From Antitrichia curtipendula (lineage: Eukaryota; Streptophyta; Bryopsida; Hypnales; Leucodontaceae): a DNA stretch of 64,000 nt. Both the position numbers and the translations under genes were made by a program. The stretch spans positions 7,750,001 to 7,814,000 of the forward strand of contig OX579642.1 in NCBI GenBank assembly GCA_951230915.1, in the 5' to 3' direction. The notes under the pieces were generated by a model that saw nothing but the letters and a program-made list of their open reading frames with translations, did not search any database and was not told the DNA's origin. This document shows positions 45,691-64,000 of the stretch, in pieces. Position 1 is the first letter of the stretch. The number at the start of each line of letters is the position of its first letter.

Positions 45691-48024
45691 CGAAAAAGTA
45701 TTAGGACAAATCATTGGTCAGAAGCGTGCTCTTTAGTTAGAATATGAATGTCAAAGTGTTTGAAACTTGGCAATTACAAAATGATAATGAGTTACAAGAT
45801 GAGTGACAAGAATCTTCGCCCTCATATTCTTTTTAGCAATTTCAAAGCTTATTTGAAGATTATTATTTGTTCCAATAAATATTAATAATTAAATTAATAC
45901 ATGCAATGCTCATTGTTACATCTAATCATATTATTATTTTTTGTATTTGAATTTTATTTCTTCCAATATGATCAATCCAATAGTCAATTATTTGAATTTT
46001 TTGGCTTTAGAGCACTAAAACCAAAATTGAATTGATTGTGTCTTACCTAAAATGTAAAGCCTATATTTATGAAAATCACATGTTGATTTTGGATATACCA
46101 TTTTTATGACTTTGAAAATCCGTAGTTTACTAATACCATGTTAAAAAATGTATGCAAAGAAAATTTAGAGTCCCCTTTTGAATCAAACACTATGAGTATT
46201 GATTTATTTATTTTTTACATTGTATCCTATACAAACATTCAATTTTCTTTCATTTAACATTTTGAAATATCCTTTATGCCACATAATCATTAAACGAGAT
46301 ACATTTGTGACACATTCAAACTAGTTGACAATTTACATGAATGCAATCATGTCAATCAAATCAATTAACCTATGAAGGACAATTGGTCATTGAACAAACA
46401 ATTGAATGTTAGGAATTGATATACTAACCATTTTTTTACAGGGGGATAGAATCTAATTGGATGCTTGGGTGAAAAGTTATACTACACATCAAAATTTATG
46501 CAATTTGGATAGATTGGGAATCTTTTGCTAAACTCTACATCTATTTTTGAAATTTGACATGTGTATAATAAAACAATATAGTAGTATGCAATTGTCAAAA
46601 TAAAATATTAATCTCACTTTAAACATCACACTCCAAGAAGAGTCAAACTTTGTTAACTTTGTTGAGTAATTCAATTGAAATAAAATATTTTCCTCTAACT
46701 TCAAATTCTCTATTTTGCAATCTATGTTGTCAAAGATTTTGAAAAAATTTCCACATATTCTAAAGGGTTGGTTATATGTTTTTAATGTTCCAGTTTTTTA
46801 ATAAAAAATCCCCAATGTACAAGAAATCATCAAAAATGGCAAATATATTGTTAGTTTTTTTACTTCTTCGTATTCTAAGGTGATATTGAGCAAAGTAGAC
46901 ACCTTATTTGCTTCTGAAATTTGCATGAGTGTATCTAATAAGATATACTAGTGATTGGTTTAGGTCTTCATTTTTCTATAGAGAAATTTTTTTATCCAAG
47001 AGGGTTTGAAGTCTACTATCCTTGACTAATAGGATCAAAAAACATTATTTTATTCAAACTTCAAATGTTATAATCTTGCAATTTATTTGGTCAAATGGGC
47101 TAAAACAATTCTACGCATTTGAATGATCGTCTTTCATACTTTTGTATGGTTGGAATTCCAAAATAAAACAAATTGATGATGTACCAAAAATTGGCAATTT
47201 CTAACAATTTATCTTGAAAAAAAACCTCCACGGTTAAGGAGTAGAAGCTCCAAGGCTGAGCTGAATGTTGTACCATGTTATGAATGGATGCCATGCTGAT
47301 AAAGAGAGGCTTTTTCATACAAATTCTAATAAGTAGGAGTATGTTATCATCTCAATACACTCAAAACTCTCAAATTAAAAAATTTGGATTATCCTAGTAC
47401 TAGAAGAAAAATGTATTTGCCACAACTGGCTAAAATGCAACTAAGTGTCCTATACAGTGATTGCAACAACAAATTCTTACGTCATTGTTTGACGTCATTA
47501 CTTTACATCATTAGTACAATGTTTAGTTGCAAAATAGTTGTAGAATAAAGTTGATACATTGTTTTAGTCACAAAGTAATTATAAAATGAAATGTAGGGTT
47601 ATGAAGGTTGAAACAAAGTTCAAATTTAGAATGAATGTGAGTTCTTTTCCATCCAATATTCATCATAGTTGTCAATGTGAACTAGTCCACACTATATTAT
47701 ATTCACCTTGTCAATTTGCAGTAGAAAATATCCACTAGGAACTAATTAGGAAACAACTACAACTATAAAATGACAATAGTTGTTTTGTAGTCATTTTGTA
47801 GTTATTTAGTAGACGTTTCTTAATTGTTTCCTAATAGTTTCCTAGTTGTTTTCAAATCATTTTTTGGTTGTCTTGTATCAATTGTCTAGAGTACCATTAG
47901 GTTAGACATATAAGATTTATAAATAATTGTATTTTTATGTAATGAATTCTATTAATAGAATTCTAAGATTTCTATGGTTTGTAGATTTTTACATTTTGTA
48001 AATTTCAAAATCTACAAATTCTAC
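45691..48024. other. AT-rich intergenic DNA
   Basis: No gene. 47450-47870 holds several TAGTTGCAAAAT / ATTTTGTAGTTATT inverted motifs, probably a decayed DNA transposon. Confidence 0.5.
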
Positions 48025-48180
48025 AAGTCACAAACAAGTCGCAAATAAATCATAGACAAGTCACAAATGAGTCGTAAATAAGTCTTAGATGAGTCACAAC
48101 GAAGTCACAAATAAATGAAATAAGTCACGGACGAGTTGTAATGAAATCACAAATTAAATTGCAAACGAGTCACCAATAAG
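48025..48180 (+). repeat. AAGTCACAAATGAGTCG minisatellite
   Basis: About 12 degenerate units of 11-13 bp around the core AGTCRYAAATRA. Confidence 0.75.
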
Positions 48181-49016
48181 TTGTACAACTGACCAATTGA
48201 GTGGTCGACCTCACGTGGTAGCAAATACCACATGAGCAAGTACGCCATAAAGCACATCGATGAAGTTCCAAGTAAGTTCTCAAATGAGAAACAATCATGT
48301 TTTGCCTTGCATCTACAATACGATTAGGAAACTTGTCCACAATAGCTGGGGCCTCCAAATTATCAAGAATCGCAAATGTTTGATGCAACCCAAAAACCAA
48401 TTGCTTGGTCCGAGATAACCCTAAACTACCAAATGATGGCGGAAAGATACCCAAACCGAATGGAGAGGTTGCAGGTTTGATACTTGGCAGTGACAGGTGG
48501 TTTACCTGGCGTGAAAGCAGTCTTTCTTTCTAATGGAAACCTTTGCAGTGTGTTCTTCAACACGCTTGTGTCAAAAACAAAACAAAAAATAGTTGCTCTT
48601 TGTAGTCGAAAAAACCCTCATTTTCTTCTAGTGTATGTACTTCCCACACTAATTCACACTTCACACACATGCAAATTGTGTTATAGTTAATAGTGACCAT
48701 CACCAAGTCAATCATATTAGAAGGCCATAATGTAGAAGCTAAGCTACACATACGACAAAACTAATTGTTATATACAGTAGAGCTTCCATAGGATATTTTT
48801 AGAGTATTAACCCTAGAACCAAAGGAAAATATTACATCAAAGAGGTTATTGCTTTAGAGAGGGACTACGCACTCCTAGACTAAAGTCGCGTTTTACCATA
48901 GCAACAATTGGATTCTAAATTCAATGAAAGTTGCTTTAAATTTCTTTTTTTTACTTATTTTTGTACATCTTTCAGTGCGTCTGCAAGCCGGGACCGAAGG
49001 AATAATATCACTCACT
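48181..49016. other. Intergenic DNA, 3' flank of beta-amylase
   Basis: A minus-strand frame at 48170-48454 matches no family I know. No gene called. Confidence 0.45.
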
Positions 49017-54425
<5,409 letters not shown>

Positions 54426-54865
54426 CTCTTACCTGCACCAAGAAAGTAAACCACTTTGCAGTTATTTTGCAATTTTGCAATTGGTTTTTGAAGCACCAAG
54501 AAAAAACACATTCAAGTTGTGGTTGGTAGAGAATAACGAACAAGAGCTGGCATACAAGGACTTCGTACTCATTGAGTGAAAGGACTAAGTAACGAACTTG
54601 GCTCCTACCAGACATCAACCTAGAAATTGTACGTAGAAAGAGCTTCCGTGCAGAAGACCATACTATTTAATTATACGCAAATGAAAGTGATGGTTTGATT
54701 TTTATTAAACTTTCAAAATGAGAGTATAAGGGACTCAGAATTATGCATTCTATGCAGCACCACCCTCAAGCTAGGATTAGCTTCGACACCAGCACCCTGA
54801 CGGAGTTGAAAGCAAAACAAAATAGAAGAACGCATTGTATGTACAAGAAAGGAAACGGAATGGAA

Positions 54866-55434
54866 GTGATGGTTTACTTTCATGTCCAAACAAGTGATCG
54901 AAAGGAACATAAAAGGAACGGCAAGTCTCACATTCCACAGCCACCAGGCTCACAATCCAATCACGCAAACAGACAGGCAGGCAGGCGGGCGAACAAACAA
55001 GCCAACAAGCCAACAAACAAAAAACACCCTCCTCCAGACTCCAGTAGAATCCCCAAATACCTCTCACGCCACAACTCTCGGACGCCACAATTCTCGTTAA
55101 CAGAGACAATTCAAGTGATGGTGCGCTTTCATAATTACATGAAAAATGAACATCACAGGAAGCCCACGCCTCACATTCCATGCAGAACCACCCTCACAAT
55201 CCAATCACACAAACAGATCGGCAAGCAAGCAAACAAAACAAAGAGCACCCTCCTCCAGACTCCAGCAGAATCCCCCGCCACAATTCTCGTTAACAGAAAC
55301 AATGCAAGTGATGGTGCACTTTCATACCCAAAAGGAAAATGAACATCAAAGGAACCCCACGCCTCACATTCCACGCAGAAGCACACTCACAATCCAATCA
55401 CACAAGCAGACACCCTCACAATCCAACCACGCAA

Positions 55435-55465
<31 letters not shown>

Positions 55466-55600
55466 AACAAACAAACAAACAAACAAACAAACAGCACCCT
55501 CCTCTCGACCCTCCTCCAGACTCCAGTAGAATCCCCCAACACCCTCGACATTGTAATCCCAACCCCCCTGACTCCGCAAAATCTTGTTAACAGAAACAAA
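54866..55600. repeat. Tandem repeat of about 200 bp with microsatellites, 5' of beta-amylase
   Basis: Three to four imperfect units, each with CAAGTGATGGTGCRCTTTCA, CTCACATTCCA, CTCACAATCCAATCACRCAA, CACCCTCCTCCAGACTCCAG and ATTCTCGTTAACAGARACAA. The last unit contains (ACAG)n(AAAC)n at 55435-55492. Long frames across it come from repeat composition and are not genes. Confidence 0.85.
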
Positions 55601-56483
55601 GATAGATACGAGTCCCCAAAATACTAAAATAACTACATTACATTGGGAGACAGTAAGCAGGCTTGAAGCACTCCGGCCAAATCGACGACATCTGCAAAGA
55701 AACTAAAGCAATGTGCTAAAGAAGAAACTCAAACTAAACAAGAGAGACATAGATCGTCAAACATCCGGCAAGGTGCTGATAGATGACGCCGCTTACTTAC
55801 TTACTGCAAGTGTGCACAAAATCTGGATCGATTGCAGAAAGTCTAATAGCAAGCATTCTCTCCAGTTTCGAAGCTCCAGTTTCTATCGATCGATCTCCAG
55901 TTTAATTTTATTCTATTTCGAATCTGGGGTACCTGTGTAAGTATATGATCTTTCTACGAGTTCATTGCACCGCCCTTCTCGACACAGATTTGTATGGAAG
56001 CACATACTCTGAAAGACCACGCACCCCCCACGAGTCCCCCGAAGCTAAAAATGGGAAGCCAGAAGTGCAAACCAAGCAACCAACCGCTTGAAATCTAAAT
56101 GCCAAACTGATTCCACTGAAAAAGACGTACGGTGGATCCATCGCCTGGGTTATGACCTGCCAAACGTTACAGCTACCAAAGCAAAGGGTCTCTTCCATTT
56201 TTTGTTTGTTTGTTTGTTTGTTTGTTTTCTTTTGGTACAAAAGGGAGAAACGCCTTCTCTCGTGCACTTCTGTCTGCGTGTGTGTCTGTCTGTCTGTCTC
56301 TCTCTGTGGTTTGGGAAAGCTGGAATGAAATGGACGGCTGAATTTCTGCCATGGAAACTTTGTGGGGAAGAAGTAACAGTTCCAAACTGAAATTAGAAAA
56401 AAAAACACTTTTTCACTGCACTATTTGCACTGGTACAAATCATTCATGCAGAATCATTTGTTGCAGGTGAGTGGTTTGACCCC
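55601..56483. other. Intergenic DNA with microsatellites
   Basis: (TTTG)n at about 56203-56226 and (TGTC)n at about 56272-56304. These are the complementary motifs of the 55435-55492 tract. No gene. Confidence 0.55.
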
Positions 56484-57394
56484 TTAACCCCTAAAACCCC
56501 GTTTGTCCCCTCGGGGGACAATTTGGGTCCGGGTAGGTTCTTGTGGCCTCAATTTGTAGAGAATATTTTTGGGATTTTTTGAGGTTGTGCGGTTTTGTGA
56601 GAGCTTTGTGGATATATAATTTTTATTTCAATTGGTGCCCGAGAGAAAAAGTTATGCCAAAAATAGAGTTTGGCGGGCAGCACAAAAAAGTCAAAAGAAA
56701 TTTCTTAAATATTTTTTCCAAAATCTATGTCTTTTTGTCTACATTTGAAGCTTTGATTCATTCTATTTGGACTAATAATGAAAAAGTTATGGACAATCTT
56801 AGTTTTTCGGGCAATCTAAGCATCTTCTTGAAAAAATAACTTTTAGGATTCATTTTTTAATGGAATTTTTACAATTTTCAGAATTTTTTTTTAGACAAGG
56901 TTGAATTTTCTTGCTAGAACAATCTCACCGTTGGGATTATGGTATTTCAATTTTGTCTTAGAGCTATTAATGATTTAGTTATTCCTTCAATCTTGAACCT
57001 ACTTCTACTTAACAATTTTTTAATGAGTAAAAATTTAGTGTTTTTTTCTTGAATTTTTTTTCCTAGATTCTCAACTGAAGTATTCAACATATAAACTTAC
57101 AAAATCAAAATCAACAATACAAAAAATTTAAGTTAAATAGGTTCAAAGCCCAAAAATCTAGTCAAGCAAGGTGCAAAAAAACTTGTTTTCTTCACTTTGA
57201 ATGCAAATATCTTGCAATCTATTTGTTCAAAGTTTCTGAAATTTCTTGCACACATTCTCATACTAGTCTAGTATAAGATCCTACGGTTAGATATGCAAAA
57301 AAAACAATTTTTATAGTTTTTTGCTCTTTGCAATAGAAGTGGCAGTTTTGAGTGTGTTTTGATGGAGAAAAGGCCTTGGGGTTTTAGGGGTTAA
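56484..57394 (-). mobile_element. MITE with TTAACCCCTAAA ends, long form
   Basis: Starts TTAACCCCTAAAACCCC and ends GGGGTTTTAGGGGTTAA, with about 17 bp inverted ends. Inverted and longer than 38328-38913 and 60520-61105. It shares TTTTTCGGGCAATCTAAG and the GGGCAG segment with them. Confidence 0.78.
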
Positions 57395-57606
57395 ACAAGG
57401 GGCCGGTCACCGTGGAAATCATCTGTTTGGATATCGTGTGAATTGTTAGCTTAAAAAAGAAATGCAAAAGCTCTCACTGGCAGTCAAGCTCATGTAGAAG
57501 ACCTTCCCTTTTCACACAAAATAGGGAGGATGGATAGTTGCACTTTCACTTCTGCATGGAGAGATTCATCGATCGAAAAACGTCCTCTGCAACGTTTATG
57601 GGTTAA
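57391..57606 (+). mobile_element. Short MITE (TTTATGGGTTAA family)
   Basis: Abuts the previous element and shares its TTAA. Matches 7188-7407 and (inverted) 53029-53246. Confidence 0.6.
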
Positions 57607-57704
57607 TGTAGAAATGCACATAACCATTCACTTAAGTTGATGTGCATAGATGCAGTCAAACGAAAATGATAATCCAGAATTTCCACCTCCAATTTTATAT
57701 GCCT

Positions 57705-58646
57705 TTAACCCCTAAAGGTCAGAGACTATGTTTTCTCCAAAAATGCTCCAAAACTGTCATTTTTAGTACAAGAACCAAATTTTTGATTAAAAACTTTTTT
57801 GGACACATGGAACTATAGGATCTTATAGTACATTGGTTTGAGAAGATGTAAGAAAAATTCAGAAGTTTCCACCATGTGGATTGCAAGATATTAGTGTTTG
57901 AAGTGGCAAAAGTCCTTTTATTGTCCCTGTGAAAAAATGGACAGCTGCACTTCACAAGGTCACATTTGTATGAAAAAATGTCCAAAATGGTAGTTACTCT
58001 TTGGATTCATTCTTCAAGGCATGCATGTTAGCTACATGCTTAAAATTCTTGAGATCATTTGGAACTGTACAACATATAGGAAAAAAATAGTAAGTAGAAA
58101 GTAGTAGACAATGATTCAAAATACTAAATTGTTAAGATTTAGTTATGGAATTGAAAAATGCCAATCCTAGTGGTTGAAATGTTGTAATAAACAATCTACA
58201 TCCTAAGATTTTATTTTTTTCCAAAAATATTGAAAATTGAGTAAGATAAAGGACATCAAAGTTTATTTTAGAGTAGAGAATCCATAATTGCTTGCAAACT
58301 AAAACTCCTCTTAACTTTCACCTCATTAACCAAAATGGATTAATTCAAAGCTTTTCACATATTTATAAATCTAAAGAACTAATTTCAATTTTTTATTTCT
58401 GAAAAAAGTGACTTTTAAAAAAAAATTGAGTTGCCCGACGACCAATGAAAATTATATCATACAATAACTTTTTAGCCATGTAGTCAAAAGTTATGAAAAT
58501 TTGTTGGGCCCTAAAGCTACTCCTCGGGCAATTGTTGTGTGAAAATTTCAAAGAAAAAAAATAAAAATTTCGTTCGTAAGGAGCTGCCCAAAAGAGCTAT
58601 GTTGCCAAAAAGTGGTAATTGGTCCTTTAGGCCAATTAGGGGTTAA
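57705..58646 (+). mobile_element. MITE with TTAACCCCTAAAG ends, variant
   Basis: Begins TTAACCCCTAAAGGTC and ends CCAATTAGGGGTTAA. The right third is homologous, inverted, to 6632-6965. The left part shares AAGATATTAGTG and ATAGGATCTTA motifs with the other family members. Confidence 0.65.
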
Positions 58647-59058
58647 CACAATATCCAAAAATCATTATGGAAACCAAATTTCGACGTCATTCTATATTGG
58701 GACGAATAACTACAGTATATGCTTTCAAATTCAAATAGATGTAAAATATTCTGACTTTTATAGGGTTCCTTTTTCTAAAGTTTTTTCAAGCCAAGTAGAC
58801 ACTAAAATTGGAACATAAAAATTCCCAATTTTGATTCATCAATCAACCCTTTATAGAAAAAATTAGGAATTTCATTTTCAGTCCCCAATGTTTGACTTTT
58901 CTGCAATGGAACAAGGACTTGACTTTTCTAAAATTGGGTGTGCTTTATACATCCAATTAATCATTGGTCGCCCCTTGTTAGCATCTCACCTACGTGGCAT
59001 TCTGTTCCTTCTGCGTAAAAGAAATTATTGCTTTGCAGTGGTGGGCTTCCTTTACATA

Positions 59059-60251
59059 ACATTCAAGAGCTGTGAGAGCAGCTGCCTTCCCTCTGACGGA
59101 ATGATGTGGTATATTCCACATCATTTCATCCAAAGGATGAAATGGTGTGGAATATTCCACACCCAACATTAGCTAATAAGCCACGCGTCAATAATGTCAG
59201 ACTTCTGCTCAGTGCCAAGGTCATGACTGCACAATCGGGTTACTGGGAAATTGAACACCCTCAATTCAGGCAATACAGAAAAAAATAGCTTTAAACCAAT
59301 CAATTCAATGTGGTCAGTAATTTCAGTATATGAATTCCGTCACATTGTTTTGTAAGCCATTCATGCCCTGTGAATTGGAAGTAGAAGACAATTATTTATG
59401 TACATATGGGGTGGTAGGAGGTAGAACAATCCATGTGGGATATGTAATTTAGAGTTTGTAATTTCTCAACCGCTCATAGTTAAGTCTAAAGTATGAATTG
59501 TGTTAAAACTATAATTTAAGACCTCATTTAGGCATAGTAAAATAATTTTTTTTTGAATACTTTGAACTAAAATAAGTTGGAGAATCAAGTTAAATTCCAT
59601 CTCCAAAAATCCGTTTGAGATTTTAATCTTCCACTCAAAAGTTATAGACAAATTTCATAGAGGGGTTTGAAAGGATTTTTTTTTGACATTTTCATACATC
59701 CTCTCTGAAATTTGTCCATAACTTTTGATTGGAAGATCTAAATTTAAAAAGGATTTTTGGAAATGAAACTTATCTTGATTCCCCACCTTTTTTTAGTTCA
59801 AATTTTTTTTTTAAAAGTTATTCCACTATGCCTAAATGAGGTCTGAAATTATAATTTTAACACAATTCCTACTTTAGACTTAATTATGAGCGGTTGAGAA
59901 ATTACAAACTCTAAATTACATATCCCACATGGATTGTTCCATCTCTTACCACCCCAAGTTTACATAAAGAGCTTCTCTTTTCCACAAAAACAATCAGAAT
60001 AAATTATTGATGGCAAATAGTCAGATTTCTTTGGTAGAATACTCAATGAATTCTTTGGGTTTTGACAGACCATCTATTTTATAATTATTTGTTTGTTTAT
60101 TTTGTCCTCGAATTAGCCCAAAAAAAAGATCGCACCATAAATGTACTGCCATTGTCTCGGTCCTGAAGCTTACATTAATAATATGTGGATGCATTTCGTG
60201 GATGAAGACTTCAGAGAGGCAAAGGCAGCCTCTCCGAAGGCTCTTGAATGT
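59059..60251. mobile_element. Foldback DNA transposon, copy B (inverted to copy A)
   Basis: Ends ACATTCAAGAGC and GCTCTTGAATGT; with flanks, TTACATAACATTCAAGAGC is perfectly inverted at both ends. The inner palindrome pairs 59408-59665 with 59706-59960 and keeps an apex lost in copy A. About 54 kb separates the copies. No coding capacity. Confidence 0.8.
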
Positions 60252-60519
60252 TATGTAACCCGAATCTTAGGTTGCTCCAACTTTTATTTTTATTTTATTT
60301 TTAAAGTGTTTTTTTCTTGCTTTTCTGAAACAAATAGATGATCATACTTTGATATTCCCAAGACAAACTTTTTTTCTCGGTTCAGTCAGTTGAAGAGCTT
60401 TTGGGGGGACTGGTGTGAAAAATGTCAATTCCATTGGCTGTTGTTTGTTGTAGAATTTCAATGAAGGTTGGCATGAGAATTTGAGCTCATTGGATTGATT
60501 TGGGTTTCTGATTTTCACC

Positions 60520-61105
60520 TTAACCCCTGAAGCCCCAAGGGTGTTTTCTGTAAAAAAAACACTCAAAACTGCCACTTCTATTGTGTTCATTTAAAGAAAT
60601 CAAAATAATAATTTCTTTTGGAATCAAACCGTAGGATCTTGTACTTAACTTGTCTGAGATCATGTAGTAAAAATTTCATCAAATTTGATCGTACGGATTG
60701 GAAGATATTAGCATTCAAAGTTGGACAAAAAGTTTTTTTTTGAAGATGCTTAGATTGCCCGAAAAACTATGATTGTCCATAACTTTCTCATCCCTAGTCC
60801 AAATAGAATGAATCAAAGCTTCATGTATAGAAAAAAACATAATATTTTAGAAAAAAAATTCAAAAAAAATTATGTTGACTTTTTGTGATTTTGGGGGGCT
60901 GCCCGCCAATATCCATTTCTTGCTTATTGGGCCATAACTTTTTCATCCAACATTCGATTGAAACAAAAATTATATATCCACGAAGCTCTCGCAAAACTAC
61001 ACAACTTCAAAAAATCTCAAAGAAATTCACTACAAATTGAGACAATAGGAACCTACTTGGATCCAAATTGTCCCTTGAGGGGATATGCAATCCTTTAAGG
61101 ATTAA
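60520..61105 (+). mobile_element. MITE with TTAACCCCTGAAGCCCC ends, copy 2
   Basis: Same orientation and close to the same length as 38328-38913; it shares GATCATGTAGTAAAAATTTC exactly. The right end is eroded (CCTTTAAGGATTAA). Confidence 0.75.
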
Positions 61106-63326
61106 GAGGGTGAAATGAGGAACATGTGCAAAAATGTGTCCCCTTCTTTGATTTGTCCTAATAATGAGAGCGATAATAATTTTTCAAAGTCACATTATTT
61201 GGATTAGTGTAGGTTGGAATATTACTGTGTTGTTTGGTTTTAACAAAAATAAAAAAGACTGTGGTGCCACTAATTTTTCCTCTTCCTTCCTACTAATAGG
61301 AAAAATTGATGTAGAGTTAGGATGAATTTGGTCATGACGAAGAAATGATAATGTCTTTAGAATTGCAAATTTGAATGGATTGACCTTTAAGAGCATCATC
61401 AACGTTTCTTGTTAACCCCTAAAGGTTCAAGTGTCCGTTCAACGTATGCAATTTGACTATACGGTCATGGGCTCCGTCCTTTAGGAATTCAAATGCCACT
61501 CCAATGCAACTTGCTTGGGGCTCGTAATTTGAAAATGTTCAGATGGGTTAGGCAAAATCTCCACTCATGCTTGGTGTAATGACTTGGCAAGAGTTAGATT
61601 CAATCTATTACTTGATTCAAAAGAGGCACTCTTCATTTTTCAAAGTTCTAGAGCCACAATTCACCACTACTCTTCTAAATTTGAACTCTTTGACAACAAA
61701 TTAAACAAAGTGACAACAAGATCCAAATGCATATGATTGGGCACAATATAATGGCGTTTAGAGCTTGATTTTGAGCGGATGTGGGTTGATTTTGGATTTG
61801 AGCATGCATAGAACATTGGCACTAAGAATCCGCACAAGCATTTACACAAGGTTGCCTAGAATCCCATTCACTAAAAGAATTAAATTTACTTAGATTTATT
61901 TTTTAACAAATCTATAACTATTGAGATTGGCTTCTATCAAGAAATCTTAATGTAATCAACAATATCCTCTCTTATAAGAGCTTTAGCTCGCTAAAGTCTT
62001 TCATCAATTGACCAAAATTTGATTTTGCATTTCTAAGCAACCTCCTATGAATGCAATTCTTGATGATGTTTTTTGAAACTTTGTGTAAAATAGAGATTTC
62101 ATATAGCTTTCTAACGAGCATATTTGCAAAAGGAACAAATTTGTGACTGGAGACTTAGATTAGTTTTTAATTTTTAATTTTCCTTGAATTCATGGGCAAG
62201 TAGAAAGAGCTATTTTTAAAAATTGTAAAAAAATCTTGTAGAATAGAGACATTTCTACAAATAAAACTTTTATTGATTTTATTCTAATGAGTGAAGCAAA
62301 TAACATGAGAAAATGTGTTTTAAACTTAGTCATAACATGTCCCCCCAAATTTTTATGAGGTTTGTTTTCTAACTCAATTTTCACAATTTTTGAAAAATAA
62401 AAATCTGCAAGGATTTTAGATAGTTTTCTACAACATTGATTTTCACTATTAGATTTACTAGCAATTTAGTACTTTCTATTATCTTATATGCCTTTCCATG
62501 TAACAATTTTTTTAAAGATGAAAATGAAGTTATTTTTTCTTGTTTTCTTTTCTATAAATTTCCACTTCTATTTTCTAGCATGATATCAAATTCTTTAGAT
62601 AGTAGAAGACAAAAAAAAAAATTCTTAAAAAATTTTAGAGTTGAAACTTCACCTTTTGGAATGATTGGAAAAGCTTATCAAACCACTTTGAACATTATGA
62701 TCTTGGAGATGCTAAAGAATTAGATTATGAATATTAATAAAGAAGTAGGCATTCAAATTAGGTAAAAGATCCTATGGTTAGAAGTTGCAAAAGATTGAAT
62801 TTGCTATATTGTATTGATTTCTACAAAAAAAAAAGCATAATTTTATGATTACACTAATATTTTAGATGATTCTAATTTCTCTCCTCTCTAATAGGCAAAT
62901 CAAATGTAATTTGTTGTCTTTGATCCCATATATGAATTCAAATTCCCAAATTTGATCACTCTATAGTAAATATATATGATGTTTGTAAGTTCTCTCCTAA
63001 GGTGAAAAGACCTTAAGATTGTAACTTCTACACCAAATGTCCAATTTCAATAGAGATTATATGTCTACAAAGTTTGTGGGAAACTACATCTATAAAAAAT
63101 GATTCAAAAATTCATGTTAAAAATTGAGGTTCGACGAACCTATTCAATATCCTAAATGTCTTCCAAGAGGACTTTGAAACTTTAGGTGTTAAAAAAATTT
63201 TGCAACTAAAAATACAATTATAATTTGATGTTTTATAACTAAGGTTTGGGTGTAGTTAATAGCAAAGTACCATCATACATTTCTTGAGGAATGTTGCAAC
63301 CAAGAGCCTTGACTATAAAAGGATCT
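61106..63326. other. AT-rich intergenic DNA
   Basis: No gene or clear repeat. An isolated TTAACCCCTAAAGGTTC at about 61412 is probably another MITE end. Confidence 0.5.
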
Positions 63327-64000
63327 TTAATTCTTGATAATAAATATATAATTATTCCCTCAAAAGTAAAACCTTGAAGGGCTATAGAGAACCATATATA
63401 CAAGGCATATTTAGAAGATTTGATTTTGTGTATGATAACTAATTTAGAATTGCACTATTTAGTAATTCTTAGGATGCACAATCTTATTGACAAATAAAAA
63501 AGATCAAGAAATGCAGTACCATACAAAGTGATTCAAAGTATCTAAATTCTTTTGGGGAAGGGAATACACTTTGCCCACTGTACTTCATCAACATCTCAAC
63601 CTAGCCATTTGAGACAATATTAGAAATTTTGCTTGAGGACCAATTCTTTTTCAAGCCCCAAATGGTTTAGCCTCTAAGTACTCAACCATTGAACCATCCA
63701 CTAGATAGATGATGAATATTGTAAAAACTACACTTCATCCAATTGATATTCATAAAAGAAGCTTTAAGAAATATCATGTAATATATCAATGGAAAGAATC
63801 AATTCTCTACACAAACTAGTGATCAATATAGAGTTTCAATCATTTATTATAAATTTTTCAAATTAATCTTACTATCTATAGTTGAAGCACTTAGAGATTA
63901 AGATACTTCTACCTTAAGTATGCTAGGTGTACACTTTAACTATGTAAAGATGTGACACGGACTAAAGTGGTTAGATGGATGATAGAAAATCCTTCTACTA
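63327..64000 (+). repeat. Dispersed repeat, copy 2, cut by the window edge
   Basis: Same orientation as 43550-44234 and over 90% similar. It lacks a short ACGAGGAACC stretch present there. It continues past the end of the window. Confidence 0.85.

Noticed and set aside
48170..48454. 94-codon minus-strand frame
   Set aside because: It starts in a minisatellite and matches nothing known; too little support for a gene.
54743..55590. 199- and 127-codon frames and their minus-strand partners
   Set aside because: They lie in the 200-bp tandem repeat and microsatellite, show Q/T/N-rich repeats, and have no homology I recognise.

Overview
The window looks like nuclear DNA of a green plant. Evidence: TTTAGGG-type telomere-like repeats, a chromodomain-bearing Ty3/gypsy retrotransposon, a many-exon plant-type beta-amylase, an organellar bL25 ribosomal protein of the plant type, and short GT-AG introns. 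The DNA is very AT-rich and full of hairpin transposons. A non-seed land plant or streptophyte alga fits best, but I cannot assign a species.

Layout. 1-8324: gene-free, AT-rich DNA with several hairpin (MITE-like) elements and a roughly 1 kb foldback transposon. 8330-31202: one Ty3/gypsy chromovirus with 340/336 bp LTRs and a perfect 5-bp target duplication (CTTTC). It is stretched to 22.9 kb by later insertions. The largest is a 16,125-bp hAT transposon (10457-26581) between the protease and reverse-transcriptase domains. It has 10-bp terminal inverted repeats (CARGGTTGTC) and a perfect 8-bp target duplication (GTATCGGT). Two smaller inverted-repeat elements lie in the integrase and near the chromodomain. 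31203-37502: a ten-exon cytochrome P450 gene. 39911-40846: a single-exon mitochondrial bL25-like gene. 41000-48900: intergenic DNA with a 1.3 kb direct duplication holding two broken copies of an unidentified reading frame. 49017-54425 (minus strand): a seven-exon beta-amylase gene with a tandem-repeat and microsatellite region upstream. 56480-61105: MITEs bounded by TTAACCCCTAAA ends, plus a second, inverted copy of the foldback transposon. 63327 to the end: a repeat shared with 43550-44234.

The most unusual object is the giant hAT. It carries a decayed BED/DUF659/hAT-dimerisation transposase and two long non-transposase genes: a RING-H2 coiled-coil protein and a divergent protein-kinase-like protein. 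It also holds four GC-rich arrays built on a GGACGG/CCGTCC core. Each of the three genes starts downstream of one array and its own TATA box; the fourth array sits at the left end. Each gene is one long frame broken only by TAG or TGA codons, and the host gypsy element decays in the same way. This points to methylation-driven C-to-T decay of a cargo-carrying hAT. The three host-type genes (P450, bL25, beta-amylase) appear intact and do unrelated jobs.
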